NCBI RefSeq assembly: GCF_024448895.1
Contig: NZ_JAMOIC010000003.1
Span: forward strand, 248,001-312,000
Reading direction: 5' to 3'
DNA: 64,000 nt
DNA from: Stutzerimonas stutzeri
Lineage (GTDB): Bacteria > Pseudomonadota > Gammaproteobacteria > Pseudomonadales > Pseudomonadaceae
Part shown: positions 63,849 to 64,000 of the stretch, one piece after another
Layout: every line of letters starts with the position of its first letter
Position numbering within the stretch: position 1 is the stretch's first letter
The notes under the pieces: generated by a model
Told to the model about the DNA's origin: nothing
What the model saw: only the letters and a program-made list of their open reading frames with translations
Databases searched by the model: none
Position numbers and translations under genes: made by a program

Positions 63849-64000
63849 ATGTCGGTCTGGTGTTCGCCCGGTATAGAGCTAGGATTCAGGCAGGATTAAG
63901 CCGACATTCGGCAGCGGCGTTAAATCGCTGTTTACGCCTCCGCAGTTGGGGGGTACAAAGCGCATAACAGGTCAGAGCAGCGCCAAGGCGATGACCGAAA

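Larger units (their letters stand above)
48290..64000. mobile_element. Integrated lambdoid-type prophage (left part; right end outside window)
   Basis: A tyrosine integrase lies next to the broken trpG end. Behind it come AlpA-type and DUF2303 genes, a LexA-type CI repressor, Cro- and CII-like regulators, a DksA-like zinc finger, primase and helicase. This is a lysogenic phage early region. No structural, lysis or packaging genes fall inside the window, so completeness is unknown. The trpE-trpG interval is the site of R/F pyocin genes in P. aeruginosa, a known hotspot for phage-derived DNA. Exact left end is estimated from where trpG similarity stops. Confidence 0.85.

Noticed and set aside
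63849-64000. Start of a lysis or structural gene at the right edge
   Set aside because: No open frame with a ribosome site and recognisable protein is visible.
48290-64000. CRISPR array or defence island within the element
   Set aside because: The repeats at 63044-63336 are short, irregularly spaced and in both directions, unlike CRISPR; no cas genes are present.

Overview
The window looks like the chromosome of a GC-rich gammaproteobacterium of the Pseudomonas/Stutzerimonas group. The core gene order rpoD-dnaG-rpsU-tsaD ... cca-spoVR-yeaH-prkA-glpE-apaHG-rsmA-pdxA-surA-lptD-amgK-murU-djlA ... rpe-gph-trpE is the order known from Pseudomonas. The species assignment is inference; no rRNA or species marker was compared.

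Region 1 (1-15542, minus strand) is one long, tightly overlapping aryl-polyene (APE) pigment operon, cut by the left window edge. Read in its own direction it encodes: chain-length factor (apeC), acyltransferase (apeD), two ACPs (apeE, apeF), a membrane protein (apeG), a fused AMP-ligase/dehydratase (apeH-apeI), a glycosyltransferase and an acyltransferase (a split apeJ), an MIO-type aromatic ammonia-lyase, a thioesterase (apeK), a LolA-like carrier, an MMPL exporter, a flavin-dependent halogenase-like protein, a DUF3261 lipoprotein, a ketosynthase (apeO), a dehydratase (apeP), a ketoreductase (apeQ) and the start of a second ketosynthase (apeR). Together they would make an aryl starter, extend and reduce it on ACP, attach it to a lipid and move it to the outer membrane. 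The ketoreductase has an apparent frameshift at its start.

Region 2 (15543-48270) is core genome: trxC, an SLC13 transporter, tRNA-Ile(CAU), the rpsU-dnaG-rpoD macromolecular-synthesis operon, tsaD, plsY, folB-folK, cca, the prkA-yeaH-spoVR stress operon, glpE, the lptD-surA-pdxA-rsmA-apaG-apaH envelope/housekeeping block, cell-wall recycling amgK-murU, djlA, gabT, rpe-gph, and trpE preceded by a Trp-rich leader peptide.

Region 3 (about 48273-64000, open at the right) is an integrated lambdoid-type prophage sitting exactly behind trpE, where a broken 5' end of trpG is left. This is the trpE-trpG interval that carries the R/F pyocins in P. aeruginosa. It holds a tyrosine integrase, an AlpA-type factor, Doc and HicBA toxin-antitoxin modules, a leftward early operon (HD hydrolase, DUF2303, PrtN-like, KilAC-like, Lar/DUF3310), an SOS box in front of a DUF1654 gene, an RsmN-like CsrA homologue, a LexA-type CI repressor diverging from a Cro-like gene, CII, a primase and a helicase, then a cluster of TGTTGGGTT iterons that may be the replication origin. 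Two pairs of 17-bp operator-like sites, each pair spaced 24 bp, lie at the repressor/cro promoters and in front of the leftward operon, which fits a lambda-like OR/OL arrangement.
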